The position numbers and the translations under genes are program-made. This document shows, in pieces, positions 32,690 through 43,738 of a stretch of DNA of 64,000 nt. The stretch is taken from NCBI GenBank assembly GCA_024516035.1, contig CM044964.1, positions 7,438,236 through 7,502,235 on the forward strand, written 5' to 3'. The notes under the pieces are model-generated. The model did no database searches. It saw nothing but the letters and a program-made list of their open reading frames with translations, and was not told the DNA's origin. Position 1 is the first letter of the stretch; the number at the start of each line of letters is the position of its first letter. This stretch comes from Bactericera cockerelli. Lineage: Eukaryota; Arthropoda; Insecta; Hemiptera; Triozidae.

Positions 32690-32980
32690 AGATGATTGTT
32701 TCACAGCCTTTTTTATTTCGTATCCATGAAACAGGAGCTACTGTAGACGCTTGTGGTCTAAGTTTATCCTGCCCATCCCGTGATATGCGTATGCCTCCCC
32801 ACTGATGGGCGAGAAGTGACACAATACTTCGCATTTAGGTGCTGTGTCTACACGAGCGCACCGGAAGTTATCCCTTACAAACAATTGTAACCAAATTAAG
32901 AATACAATTTTTTGTCGGTACTTTTTGGTATCACACGACAAACCTTTTTATTCTCATATTTTCATGGTCAAACCAGAGAA
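32690..32980 (-). repeat. Family B SINE body with a non-tRNA 5' end
   Basis: Minus-strand B body (3' GAAATAAAAAAGGCTGTG) up to the CCGACAAAAAATTG junction. Beyond it is not a tRNA head but GGTTTGACCATGAAAATATG and AATAAAAAGGTTTGTCGTG. The same 5' sequence precedes CCGACAAAAAATTG at 8520-8605, so this is a distinct subfamily. Confidence 0.65.
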
Positions 32981-33139
32981 CAAAAAAATTATTTTCCTAC
33001 CCACACAAAAATTCCCTCCCCTGATTCCATTAAAAAATCCCTCTTATTTCTTAAAAAAGAAATTCCTCCCCTACTTCATCAATGAATCCCTTCTCAGCTC
33101 CTCGCTGCGTAGCGCTTGGTTTCAAGTTGTAACGTCTCA

Positions 33140-33330
33140 TTGTTCACGGTTAATGAGGAGTGAAAAACGCTCCTGAAGGCAAGAAAGAGATGGAGGGGAA
33201 AAACATAAGTTGGGGAAAGAGAGGTAAATGGGATAGGGGGGGAAGGGGAAGTTCAAAAGAGACCGAGGAGGGGAATTTGGAAAGAAAAAAAAGGAATGAA
33301 CAGTCGGGCTGGGGGATTTTAAACAGACAT
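33140..33330. other. Purine-rich sequence, no gene supported
   Basis: GA-rich simple sequence (AAGAAAGAGATGGAGGGG, AAAGAAAAAAAAGGAATG). Open frames on both strands are compositional. A J-repeat remnant follows at 33466-33515. Confidence 0.5.
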
Positions 33331-33552
33331 CAGAAGAGCAGTGTCTCACCAGAGGACTATAAACAGAGAACAGACTAGCCAAACCTAACAAGTCAGGTTG
33401 GCTTGCAGTTTTCCAAGGGATTAATGGCTTATAAAGTTCTAACGATATCGATGGTTGATCCCACATAAAAATACTTCCGAATTCTAATATTAGAAATTTC
33501 TCGGAAGTAATAAATATGTGATACAGAAGGAGCCAACTTTTCAACTTAATTT

Positions 33553-33760
33553 TTTACCATTAGTGGAAGGTAACCACCAGGCGAGGTTAATGCTCAAAGC
33601 ATTTTCTCTACTACCTAACCCTCAGAGTCTTGTTATTAGGTGGTCACAAACTCAAACTAATGAGGAAAAAAACATGCACTGGGTGGGATTCGAACCAACG
33701 GATCCCTACGCTACCTGGATTACCAGACAGCGCGTTAACCATTTGAATAGCAGTAAAAGA
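33553..33760 (-). repeat. tRNA-derived SINE, family C
   Basis: The plus strand shows TTAGTGGAAGGTAACCACCA, CACTGGGTGGGATTCGAACC and GCGCGTTAACCATTTGAAT, the complement of the family C consensus. Confidence 0.85.
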
Positions 33761-35540
33761 CTTTACACTAGTATTTGCATTAAATAATTAAGTGTAAATG
33801 GGATATTTTGTCTAGCGAGGGTATCACTCGACGAAAAAAAAAAAAAAACAGGAATAAATTTAAGATAAACCAGACTGTCTCTAAAGGCGGGCCATTGTGG
33901 GTTGTCATTGGTTGATACTCCGTCTACAGTCCACAATCAATATTTAATTAAAAACATAGTAATATGACTGTATTGTATTACATTAAAAAATAAGTAGCTT
34001 TAAAATCTATACATGTATAAAATTTAAAAATAAATAAATATGAACATTCAAGTTTTTGTATGTGACTGAAAGAATTTTGAAAACCTCATATATGAAATAT
34101 CGCAAATTATCCATCCATAGTGAAATTCCCTAAAGGATTTGCAAAAATAAAAGTCACGATGAGTGCTTATAAAAAAAAAAAAAATACAATAACACTTATA
34201 TAGATATTTAAAAAGCATATGATCATCCATAGGTAAAGAAAATACAAGTATTATTAATTGCTTTAACAAAGAAAAGAACACTTTTAAAAACCATATTTGT
34301 AAACAAATTACTAGACAAATTTCTACTTTTAATGTTCTCAGAGGTACAGGACAATTTTTGCACCATCATCACCCAAGAGACTAGACTGGGACCCTTAATT
34401 AACTGATATTGACTTTTCGGATCGCCCAGATTATAGGCGCCAGTCAGAAAAGTTTATTATCATTTTAAACAGAAAAAATCTTATTGTACCATGATCTGAT
34501 CACCCATAGACTGACTTCAGTGGATCGGTTGTGGAATTAGAATAGTTTGTTGGAGTCCCCAAACATGAAATTTTTGGTAATGTGTGAATTTTGCTGCATA
34601 ATTTGTTACTCTTGTGATTCATATAAACTATGATAGCCAATGATAACACACTAAATACCAATTATGAAACAGGATTAGAGCTAAAATACGCAAGATACGC
34701 CCTCAAGTCGGAGTTTCAACCAATCACAGCTCATTATAGACCGAATTGAGGAATTGAGGATAAAACAGTCTGACTTAACTCTAAATCTGTTTTGTAATTT
34801 GGCCCTTATTAGTACTATTCTTGATTATAAGAGAATCATATTATCTAAGTTTTAAACGTTCTAAATGTGCAGTGATCAAATTTAATAGTGTTGGTGTCTC
34901 CACTAATGTTTTCAGTGGATGTGCCAGATCTCTCTTTCCTCTCTCTTCCAGAAAGGTTTATGCTTATACTGACTTTTACCTGTTTTGGCCTTTAAAATTA
35001 TAAAAAAATTAGTTAAATTTTTATAAATTTAAAATTATAAATTATCAGAGAGCAGTTTTGTACAATTCTAATTTTAGGTGAAGAGCTTCCTATGGTTCAT
35101 CGTCTTTTTGTTTACTTACCAAAATACCTATCCTTTCTAAATCTTCCAACTATTTTCAAATTAATCTATTTCAATAAGTAGACATCATAATTTTAGAAGC
35201 AACTCACGAGCATAACACGGCAATATAATAATAATAATATTACTCTTTAGTAGAAGTTAAACACCAAGCGAGGTTAAACTTCCTCTGATTCATTGTCTTT
35301 TTGTTATTTACCAAAATAACTATCCTTACTAAATCTCAAATTGTTCTAACTATTAATAATCAATTTCAATTAGTAGATATCATAATTTTAGAAGCAACTT
35401 ACGAGCAATAACACGCCTGGTGGAAGGTATATAACCGCCAGACGAGGTTAAACTTTAATACACTTCCGATTCGCTTTTCCGATTGCTGAATTGTAGCAAT
35501 TTGACGAAATATCAGTGAACCCATAAAAAAGAGAATAGAT
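33761..35540. other. AT-rich intergenic sequence with one MITE-like unit
   Basis: Mostly unassigned. At about 34655-34805, inverted ends (ATGAAACAGGATTAGAGC against TCTAAATCTGTTTTGTAA) surround GCCCTCAAGTCGGAGTTTC; a relative in the opposite sense lies at 63140-63310. A duplicated CTGATTCATTG...CTTTTTGTT block lies at about 35085-35200 and 35283-35400. No coding evidence. Confidence 0.45.
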
Positions 35541-35760
35541 AATATAAAATAACTCTCTTTAGTGGAAGGTCCACTCTCATACCTCGTGAGGAAAAGTGTA
35601 AAAATAAGATATAGGGATATCAAAGATAGGGAAAAAAACCTATAAGTCTGCGCTACCCACTAAAATTGTGATATAATAACACAAAGAAACACATTTATTA
35701 TTTAGTGGAAGGTAACCACTAACCACCAGGCCGGGTTATTGCTCAAAGCATTTTCTATCA
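35540..35760 (-). repeat. Mixed SINE fragments (families C and E)
   Basis: Pieces of family C (CTCTTTAGTGGAAGG, GCTCAAAGCATTTTCTATC) surround a family E 3' fragment (CCTCGTGAGGAAAAGTG, TGCGCTACCCACTAAAATTG). The order suggests nested insertion and decay. Confidence 0.55.
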
Positions 35761-35953
35761 AGCTCGTCGGTAGGCGAGCGCTCGTCAAGTAGCACTGGCC
35801 AACCTGCCTATATTCACGAAACAGAGTTTATATGTATTTTGTTTTATTGTTTTCGCCCACTTCCCGCTAACTTTTATCAATTTTTATTTCAAATCCGTAA
35901 TTAGACGCGAAAATCGATTGTGTTTCACGAAAGCGCGAGGTTTCTACGTACAG

Positions 35954-36239
35954 TTAACACTTTGTGCGCCACGTCGCTCAATATGAGCGACAGCGACTTC
36001 CCGCTGGGGCCACGTCTCTCATTTTGAGAGACACAAGACCTCTCTTTGAAGCATTGTGTCTCAGTATGGACCACACTACTGTGTATTTTGTATTGAGAAT
36101 TTGAAGCGTGGCCTCCTGAGGATGATCAGAGTGTGCTTGGTTTTCACCTATCTAGTTTTGAAGCATATTGAGAGACAATCCTTTGTATCGTGGCCCCAGG
36201 GGAAAATCACGATTTTGGGCTTGGTGCACAAAGTGTTAA
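35954..36239. mobile_element. TTAA-flanked MITE (piggyBac-like)
   Basis: TTAA at 35954-35957 and 36236-36239; ends CACTTTGTGCGCCACG and, inverted, TTGGTGCACAAAGTG. The interior contains CGCTCAATATGAGCG and GTCTCTCATTTTGAGAGAC palindromes. About 278 bp, non-coding; a family C SINE fragment follows. Confidence 0.75.
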
Positions 36240-36524
36240 ATTCGTTTTCTGGCCACGTTACCTTATCCTCAGAGTCTTATTATTATGTGGTCACAAACTC
36301 AAATTACTGAGGAAATTCATGCACTGGGTGGGTGACTCAATCACATTCACCCACCCAGAATTTCTCAGGATTTTCTTAATTTCAAATGAAAATAATAATA
36401 AATGATATAGGTCTCTTTTACTTTGAATAATAATTATTAGAATAATGATTGCCTGGAGGAAAACTTTTATGTGGAGATTATGGAAAAATAAACCCCCGGG
36501 AGCATGTTTCCAGGAATATTTAAG

Positions 36525-36765
36525 AGAGAGGGAGAGAGAGAGAGAAATGGAGAAAACAGAGATAGAGAGTAAGAGAAAGAGAGATAAGAGAGAGAGAGAA
36601 ACAGAGATAGAGAGAGAGAGAAACAGAGATAGAGAGAGAGAGAAACAGAGATAGAGAGAGAGAGAAACAGAGATAGAGAGAGAGAGAAACAGAGATAGAG
36701 AGAGAGAGAAAGGGAGAGTGAGAGAGAAGAGAGAGAGAGAAAGGGAGAGAGAGAGAGAGATTGGG
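36525..36765. repeat. GAGA microsatellite with 20-bp subunit
   Basis: The GAGAGAGAGAAACAGAGATA unit repeats with 20-bp spacing inside a longer (GA)n tract. Frames are Arg/Glu artefacts. Confidence 0.95.
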
Positions 36766-36889
36766 TGGTTTAAACTTTAATCCCTCACTCGAATGGAAAA
36801 TGCGTTAAGAGTTTAAGAGATCTTCAAACAGGGCATCGTATAGGTAGGTTCCTCTTCGCTCCCATATTATTATTATTACTAAAGATGTT

Positions 36890-37215
36890 ATATCAGGTTA
36901 AGCATTCGCTTGCCATGCGGAAGGAACCGGGTTAGATCCCCCGTGCCGACAAAAAATTGTATTCTTAATTTGGTTACAATTGTTTGTAACGGATACCTTC
37001 CGGTGCGCTCGTGTTGAGTTGTTGACCCAGGACCTAAATGGGAAGTATTGTGTCACTTCTCGCCCATCAGAGGGGAGGCATACTACGGGATGGGCAGGCT
37101 ACAACACAGACCAGGCGTCTACAGTAGCTCCTGTTTCATGGCTACGTAGCTCCTGTTTCATGGCTACGTAGCTCCTGTTTCATGGCTACGAAATAAAAAA
37201 GGCTGTGAAATAAAA
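36890..37215 (+). repeat. tRNA-derived SINE, family B
   Basis: TTAAGCATTCGCTTGCCATG, the B body and 3' end GAAATAAAAAAGGCTGTGAA. Near the 3' end the 24-bp word GTAGCTCCTGTTTCATGGCTAC-like is tandemly tripled (37120-37190); the copy at 37795 has the matching expansion. Confidence 0.88.
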
Positions 37216-37484
37216 CAAAACTTGAAAGAAAACTTGAATTGCTGTCTTTCAAAACTTCCTTCTACACTCTCTTAATTGGGAAATGTTGTGTCACTTCTGG
37301 TAGTTGCTGTTTCATGGCTTCGAAATAAAAAAAGCTGTGAAACACTCATGAAAAAAAAAGGTTCAAAATGAACCCATAATCCATATAAAAAAAAAATAGA
37401 AATTTCTTCTATTTAAAAAAAAAACTAACCCCGTTTTCCAATTAATGTACTTTTTTTATTATTATTATTATTAATTTTTTTAAA

Positions 37485-37672
37485 AAAAGGTATATAGTTG
37501 TGCCCCGGAACCGCTTTCGCATTACCTCAGGGCACTTTACCTTTACATCCACGCTATTCCGGAAACGGAAAATTCGGTCAGAATTTTCTGCTCCGGCCGG
37601 TATTCAGACCCCCAACCTTTGGCTCAGAAACCAATGCTCTTAACCATTGCGCCACGGAGGTTGGCATAAACA
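37485..37672 (-). repeat. tRNA-derived SINE, family L
   Basis: The minus strand reads GCCAACCTCCGTGGCGCAAT, GTTAAGAGCATTGG, then GGGGGTCTGAATACCGGCC and a body with GCGGTTCCGGGGCACAACTA. This is a tRNA-like head distinct from families A-E, seen once here. Confidence 0.6.
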
Positions 37673-37794
37673 TAAGGTGAAATTAAGTGGGAAATTAATA
37701 GTCAACATCGATAACTTAAGTCAATGCTTAGCATCGGTTTTCCCTATCTTGGACAGTATGCAATCCAAGACTGAGCGGCTTAAAGATATTTTTT

Positions 37795-38305
37795 TTATTA
37801 TTAAGATGAGTGTTTCACAGCCTTTTTTATTTCGTAGTCATGAAACAGGAGCTACGTAGCCATGAAACAGGAGCTACGTAGCCATGAAACAGGAGCTACG
37901 TAGCCATGAAACAGGAGCTACTGTAGACGCCTGGTCTGTGTTGTAGCCTGCCCATCCCGTAGTATGCCTCCCTTCTGATGGGCGAGAAGTGACACAATAC
38001 TTCCTATTTCAGTGTTGCATGAGTCAACATGATGAGCGCACCGGAAGGTACCCTTACAAACAATTGTAACCAAATTAAGAATACATTTTTTTGTCGGTAC
38101 AGGGGATCGAGCTCGGGACCTTCTGCATGGCAAGCGAGAGCCTAACCACTAAGATTTACTTACCGTGTGGTGGGAGGAATAATATAGGTGAACCCTACGG
38201 ACGCCCAGAAGCATTGTTCTGGGCTCTTATTTCCGAGTTCACTGTGTAGTGTATGGTGTATGTGTAGTGTGTTGGAATTTTGAGCTAAGCCACTGAGCTA
38301 AACGC
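37795..38305 (-). repeat. tRNA-derived SINE, family B, interrupted by an insertion in its head
   Basis: The 3' end at 37800 carries a GAAACAGGAGCTACGTAGCC expansion. The body runs to 38150; the head is split: CCTAACCACT at 38138-38150 and GCCACTGAGCTAAACGCG at 38287-38305. The intervening about 135 bp (repeat M) contains CCCTACGGACGCCCAGAAGC and GTAGTGTATGGTGTATGTG. CTAA-CCACT on both sides looks like a target duplication. Repeat M recurs inverted near 50185-50320. Confidence 0.75.
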
Positions 38306-40365
38306 GCTATTACAAAAGCGTCTTTTAATTCCGTCCTAAAAATTAACCCTTCCTCATCACTCATCACATCTCCAGGATGAAATTGCCGAAGAAGTGAAGA
38401 GGCCTCATGGTATTATGATCGAGTAGAATAAACACGGGTGAAGATGGGAAATCTATTAAAAAAGTGATTACTTCGGGTGAGCACTTAGTCTGTGTAAACA
38501 ATCCTCTAGTCGCACTTAATTAATAAAAAAAAAACTGTGTGTGGATCTCTTGCGATGTTTTTTAATAAAAGTTACAGGGTGGGTTGTAAATGTACATTTT
38601 TCTGTTGTTGTTTTTCTTTCTCTTTTAACTTGACGATTGTCTATAATATTTATCATTAATTGTATCTCAAGATGTGAAAATATGAAAGAAAGGAAAATAC
38701 AAAAAACCATAATAAATTGAAATAGGACTAGCAAATCTATTGAATTTTAACAAGGAGTGGATCAATGTTTATAGTTGTAGATTTATTTTTTCACAGACAA
38801 TAAGCTAGATCCACGAACCCAAGTTTCTTATTGGATTTCCAAACTTCTTATTGGATTTCCTTGAATGCTTCAATGGTAAAAGCTTCAGTACTAAACTTAT
38901 GAAAGATATACAATGGTGGTGCGGAAGAGAATGTCGTTGGCATTTGCACTACCCTTGATCAAGTTTTGTTTCTATAATTGTAAATATTCCTTGTATATTG
39001 TATATAGTCTTACTGTAAATAAAAATTGATCGAATTTGTATAATATTAATAACAATAAAGGTGATGATTGTTGAGAAACATAAAATTCTGTTCCAAAATT
39101 GTAGTGCCACCCTGTCTTAAAAACGTAAAAATCCATTTTGGCAGAAACGTATCAAGAATAGCGTATTAGAGGGAAGGGGCTGCCGTTTTCAATTTTATAT
39201 AAATAATGACGAAAAAATTAAGTGATACAAATGGTTAAATGAATCTGGTATAAATATTATAGGTATTATAAATATGAGAAACAATCAGAAGTGTTGATGG
39301 AAACCATCACAAGATTAATAATGCTTTTACTTTCTTTTACTTTAATATTATTGTGTTCGTTTTAATAATAATAAAAAATGCGCCGATTAATATGGCTGAG
39401 TGGGTCGTTTGTCGTGATATACCTAAATAATATAACAGAAATACAGAAATTTACTTATTTGAATATCGGACTCCCTTCTTTAAAATTTTGTGCAGTGGCC
39501 ATGCAATTCTGTTTAAAAAAGTGGAAATTGATCCTTTTGTGTTATAATCACAAAATGATTGTAACAAAAATTATTAGTTAAAATTCTTAAACTGATTTAT
39601 TATTAATTAATCATATTTAGAAAAAATGAGGAGAAGGTTAATTGACTTGTCAGGTAATGACATAATAATAAAATAATAGGTACAATTTAAAAAAATAAAG
39701 ACTTAATGGGTTAATATTAATAATATTAAAAAATAAAATAATAAAACGAAGATGTTAATGAACAAAACAAAACATAACGGGTTAAAACGAGTGTTGTGAA
39801 AATTTTAAACTTTAATTTAAAATGGCTTAGGTGGATGCATACGTGAGTATTAGAAGGTTTTTCATCAAGCTTGTGAATAATTAGGTTTAAAACAGCCCAG
39901 TGGGGAAGACAAATGTTTCTGGGGGATACAGAGAGGTTTAAAAATCAGGAAAATAATTTATGATACCTAAAAATAATAAGAAAAATTTATTTAAAATTAT
40001 TTTTAGTCACCGTGGACGAGTGGGACTATGCTGTTGGGACTTGTAGAAGTGGAATAGCTTGGTAGAAGTATCTAGAGAGAAAAAAATCGACGAGGCAATG
40101 GAACGGTACCGTTCTTAAAAAGTGTTACTAGAAAGCAAACCTGAAAATATTAAAGAGGAATAGAGGATAAAAAGAATCAGATACCTATAAAAAGAAACCG
40201 CTAGAAGACTCAAGGATATATTCGCCATGAAAGCTTCATTTCTGTGTAAAACTGAGGAACTTAGGTCCTAAAAAGCACCATAAAAATCCTTAAAACCTGT
40301 TAAAATACAAAATAAATAGCTCTCCTGTTCTACTAACATTTTCCTCACTTTAATCTTCTCCATTC
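38306..40365. other. AT-rich intergenic sequence, no features seen
   Basis: I find no SINE heads, tandem arrays or splice-consistent coding. A short duplicate (ACTTCTTATTGGATTTCC twice) is at about 38825-38862. ORFs here are short and AT-driven. Confidence 0.5.
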
Positions 40366-40367
40366 TC

Positions 40368-40374
40368 CACCTCC

Positions 40375-40414
<40 letters not shown>

Positions 40415-40790
40415 CTCTCTCTCTCTTTCTTTTTCCCTCTCTCTTTCTTTTTCTCTCTCTTTTTTCCTCTCTCTCTCTTTTCTTTCTCTTTCTTTCTTCT
40501 CTCTCTTTCTCTTCTCTCTCTTTCTCTGTCTCTCTTTCTTTTTTTTCTCTCTCTCTTTCTCTCTCTTTCTTTCTTCTCTCTCTTTTTTTTCTCTTTCTCT
40601 TCTCTTTCTCTTCTCTCTCTTTCTCTGTCTCTCTTTCTTTTTTTCTCTTTTTCTCTCTCTCTCTTTCTCTCTTTTTCTTTTTCCTCTCTCTCTTTCTCTT
40701 TTTATCTCTCTTCTTTTTTTCTCTCTCTTTCTCTTTTTCTCTCTCTATCTCTTTCTCTTTCTTTCTTTTCTCTCTCTCATCCAACTCTTC
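40368..40790. repeat. Pyrimidine (CT/CTTT) tract
   Basis: About 420 bp of almost pure C/T on the plus strand. The 151-codon minus frame is Lys/Glu/Arg low complexity. It lies opposite in sense to the purine array at 41821-43160. Confidence 0.97.
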
Positions 40791-40804
40791 CATTAATTTC
40801 AACA

Positions 40805-40960
40805 CTCAAACGTCTTCCATTTCTTCCCTTGCATCCCTTAGCCCTCATTCAACTCATCCATTTCATCCCTCAACTCTTCCATTCGATCCCTCATTCCTCC
40901 TCCATTTCTTCCCTTGCATCCCTTAGCCCTCATCCAACTTTTCCATTTTATCCCTCAGCC
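40805..40960. repeat. Short tandem repeat of CCATTTCTTCCCTTGCATCC
   Basis: Two to three related units of about 45 bp (CTTCCCTTGCATCCCTTAGC, CCTCATTCAACTCATCC) continue the pyrimidine-rich bias, ending in a C10 run near 40965. Confidence 0.7.
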
Positions 40961-41284
40961 CCCCCCCCCCTTATATAACTTCCCCACCAATTCCTCTCCT
41001 CTTCAGTCCCGTTTCTCTGTTTAAAAGCTCTTTGAAAGTTTCTAAAAGCAGAGAATTAGAAAATGAGAAAATAAAAACAAGAGATGGTGTGGATAGGAGG
41101 AAAAAAGAGAGAATGAAGCTGATGAAAGAAGAAGAAGAGGAAGAAGGGGTGGGGGAGGGGGAGGGGGGGTTAATAAGGGAGGTAAATAACGTTAAAGAGG
41201 ACGGATCTCTGGTGTTGTGAGAAACTTTGTGGAGGGTGTAACAACAATCTAATCGCCTCTTTTAATCTCATAATTTCTAGAGGG

Positions 41285-41580
41285 GTATTTTTCTTTTGGA
41301 TATTTTTTTTTTTTTCAGGTTCGATATTTCCAAATATTTCCATTTTATTTCAAGGTCAACTTCACCACATTTGTGAAAGAAAAATGCGTTTCGGCACTTT
41401 TAAAGATAAACAATGGACTTGACCTAAATTTTCTACTTTCATTTTGGTTAACCAAACTGGAAGAAAAGAGAGGAAAATTTTCCTCTTCCAAAAGAAAAAT
41501 GACTTGCTTCCAGTTTAGTTCATTTTATTCCAGTTTGGTTAACTTTGGTTAACCAAACTGGAAAAATACGGCTTAGGATT
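41285..41580 (+). repeat. Interspersed repeat H
   Basis: GTTCGATATTTCCAAATATT, GTGAAAGAAAAATGCGTTTC and TAAAGATAAACAATGGACTT match intron 4 of the alpha-glucosidase gene. GGTTAACCAAACTGG inverted words occur three times. Confidence 0.8.
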
Positions 41581-41820
41581 CCAGTTAGTCTTCGCCGAGA
41601 GTACCAAGGAGGATTTATTTATTTTCTAAAAAATGAAACCTATTGAGAACACACTACTATTTCCCTAGCATCTTGAATAATTACGAGATAGTTCCCTATC
41701 CTGCTGACGCAATATTGATATGCAATTTTTCATTAGGAATAAGTGCTGAGTAGGTAACATACACCCTGTATGTTGAAGGATGCTGCGTAAAATGCTCCTC
41801 CGTACACCTCCGTCCTAAAA

Positions 41821-43165
41821 TTAGAAAGAGAGAGAGATAAGAAAGAAAAATAGAGAGAGAGGAAGAGTTAAGAAAGAGAGGGAAAAAGGATAAGAAGAAG
41901 AGTAAGAGAAAGAGATAAGAAAGAAAGAGAGGGAGAAAGGATAAGAAGGAGAGAGTGAGAGAGAAAGAGAGCGAGAAAGGATAAGAAGGAGAGGGAGAGA
42001 GAGAAAGAGAGGGAGAAAGGATAAGAAGGAGAGGAAGAGAGAGAGAGAGAGGGAGAAAGGATAAGAAGGAGAGGGAGAGAGAGAAAGAGAGGGAAAAAGG
42101 ATAAGAAGGAGAGGGAGAGAGAGTAAGATATGGAGAAAGGATAAGAAGGAGAGAGTGAGAGAGAAAGAGAGGGAGAAAGGATAAGAAGGAGAGAGTGAGA
42201 GAGAAAGAGAGGGAGAAAGGATAAGAAGGAGAGGGAGAGAGAGAAAGAGAGGGAGAAAGGATAAGAAGGAGAGGAAGAGAGAGAGAGAGAGGGAGAAAGG
42301 ATAAGAAGGAGAGGGAGAGAGAGAAAGAGAGGGAAAAAGGATAAGAAGGAGAGGGAGAGAGAGTAAGATATGGAGAAAGGATAAGAAGGAGAGAGTGAGA
42401 GAGAAAGAGAGGGAGAAAGGATAAGAAGGAGAGGGAGAGAGAAAAAGAGAGGGAGAAAGGATAAGAAGGAGAGGGAGAGAGAGAGAAAGAGAGTGAGAAA
42501 GGATAAGAAGGAGAGGGAGAGAGAGAAAGAGAGGGAGAAAGGATAAGAAGAGAGTGAGAGAGAAAGAGAGGGAGAAAGGATAAGAAGGAGAGGGAGAGAG
42601 AGAAAGAGAGGGAGAAAGGATAAGAAGAGAGTGAGAGAGAAAGAGAGGGAGAAAGGATAAGAAGGAGAGAGTGAGAGAGAAAGAGAGGGAGAAAGGATAA
42701 GAAGGAGAGAGTGAGAGAGAAAGAGAGGGAGAAAGGATAAGAAGGAGAGAGTGAGAGAGAAAGAGAGGGAGAAAGGATAAGAAGGAGAGAGTGAGAGAGA
42801 AAGAGAGGGAGAAAGGATAAGAATAAGGAGAGGGAGAGAGAGAAAGAGAGGGAGAAAGGATAAGAAGGAGAGAGTGAGAGAGAAAGAGAGGGAGAAAGGA
42901 TAAGAAATAGAGGGAAAGAGAGAAAGAGAGGGAGAAATGATAAGAAGGAGAGAGTGAGAGAGAAAGAGAGGGAGAAAGGATAAGAAATAGAGGGAAAGAG
43001 AGAAAGAGAGGGAGAAATGATAAGAAGGAGAGAGTGAGAAAGAAAGAGAGGGAGAAAGGATAAGAAGGAGAGAGTGAGAGAGAAAGAGAGGGAGAAAGGA
43101 TAAGAATAAAGAGAGGGAGAGAGAGAAAGAGAGGGAGAAAGGATAAGGAGAGAGTGAGAGACGAT
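41821..43165. repeat. 40-bp purine minisatellite with 240-bp higher-order repeat
   Basis: Unit GGATAAGAAGGAGAGGGAGA plus GAGAAAGAGAGGGAGAAA, mostly 40 bp, about 33 copies. Segments 42001-42180 and 42241-42420 repeat at 240 bp, including the variant TAAGATATGGAGAAAGG. Almost no pyrimidines appear on the plus strand. The 508- and 452-codon minus frames are artefacts. Confidence 0.97.
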
Positions 43166-43504
43166 GAGGGAGGAATCACGAATGAAAATTTTCCACTCCG
43201 AATCCCGCAATCCAGAAGACAAGAAGAATCACGCCCCAGGGACCAATCGATTAAACCCTCCGCACCCTCTTCCCCTCTCTCCCTCCTCTCTTTCCCCTCT
43301 CAGATTTCAGCCAATCAGGAGCGAGCATTTAATAAATGGCGTTTTCCGAGTAAGTAGTCCTGATGTAGCGGGGAAGGGGAGTAATGGGTTAATATCTGAT
43401 ATGATTAGATAATACTACGCGCGGGGGACCTTGGGGTATTGAGATGAAGCCAGTGGAGGAGAACGGGTTAAGAGTTTTGAAAATTTATTAAAAAGTTTTC
43501 TTAC

Positions 43505-43640
43505 CAACCTAAGTAGCTTGATGGATAAGGCGGCGGACTTGTAACCTGGAAGTCGGTGGTTCCCGGTGTCAGCGTAAATTTAGTAAAGCGATATTGAGTA
43601 ATTGTGACATCACAAAAGTGATTAACACAAATATGATGAT
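43505..43640 (+). repeat. tRNA-derived SINE, family A
   Basis: AAGTAGCTTGATGGATAAGG, GACTTGTAACCTGGAAGTCG and TTTAGTAAAGCGATATTGAG, ending AAAGTGATTAACACAAATATG. Confidence 0.85.
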
Positions 43641-43738
43641 TTTTTATTTAAAGTTTTCTTTGTTTTTGCAAAATGATTGGCCTCCATTTTGTGATATCTC
43701 TTGTGATGTTTGAGTGTTCATGTTAAGTATTGGATATT

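Noticed and set aside
40350..40805. 151-codon Lys/Glu/Arg-rich ORF resembling a charged coiled coil
   Set aside because: Translation of a pyrimidine tract on the opposite strand.
41696..43222. 508- and 452-codon minus-strand ORFs rich in Ser/Leu/Pro/Phe
   Set aside because: Low-complexity translation of the 40-bp purine array; two frames are open at once.
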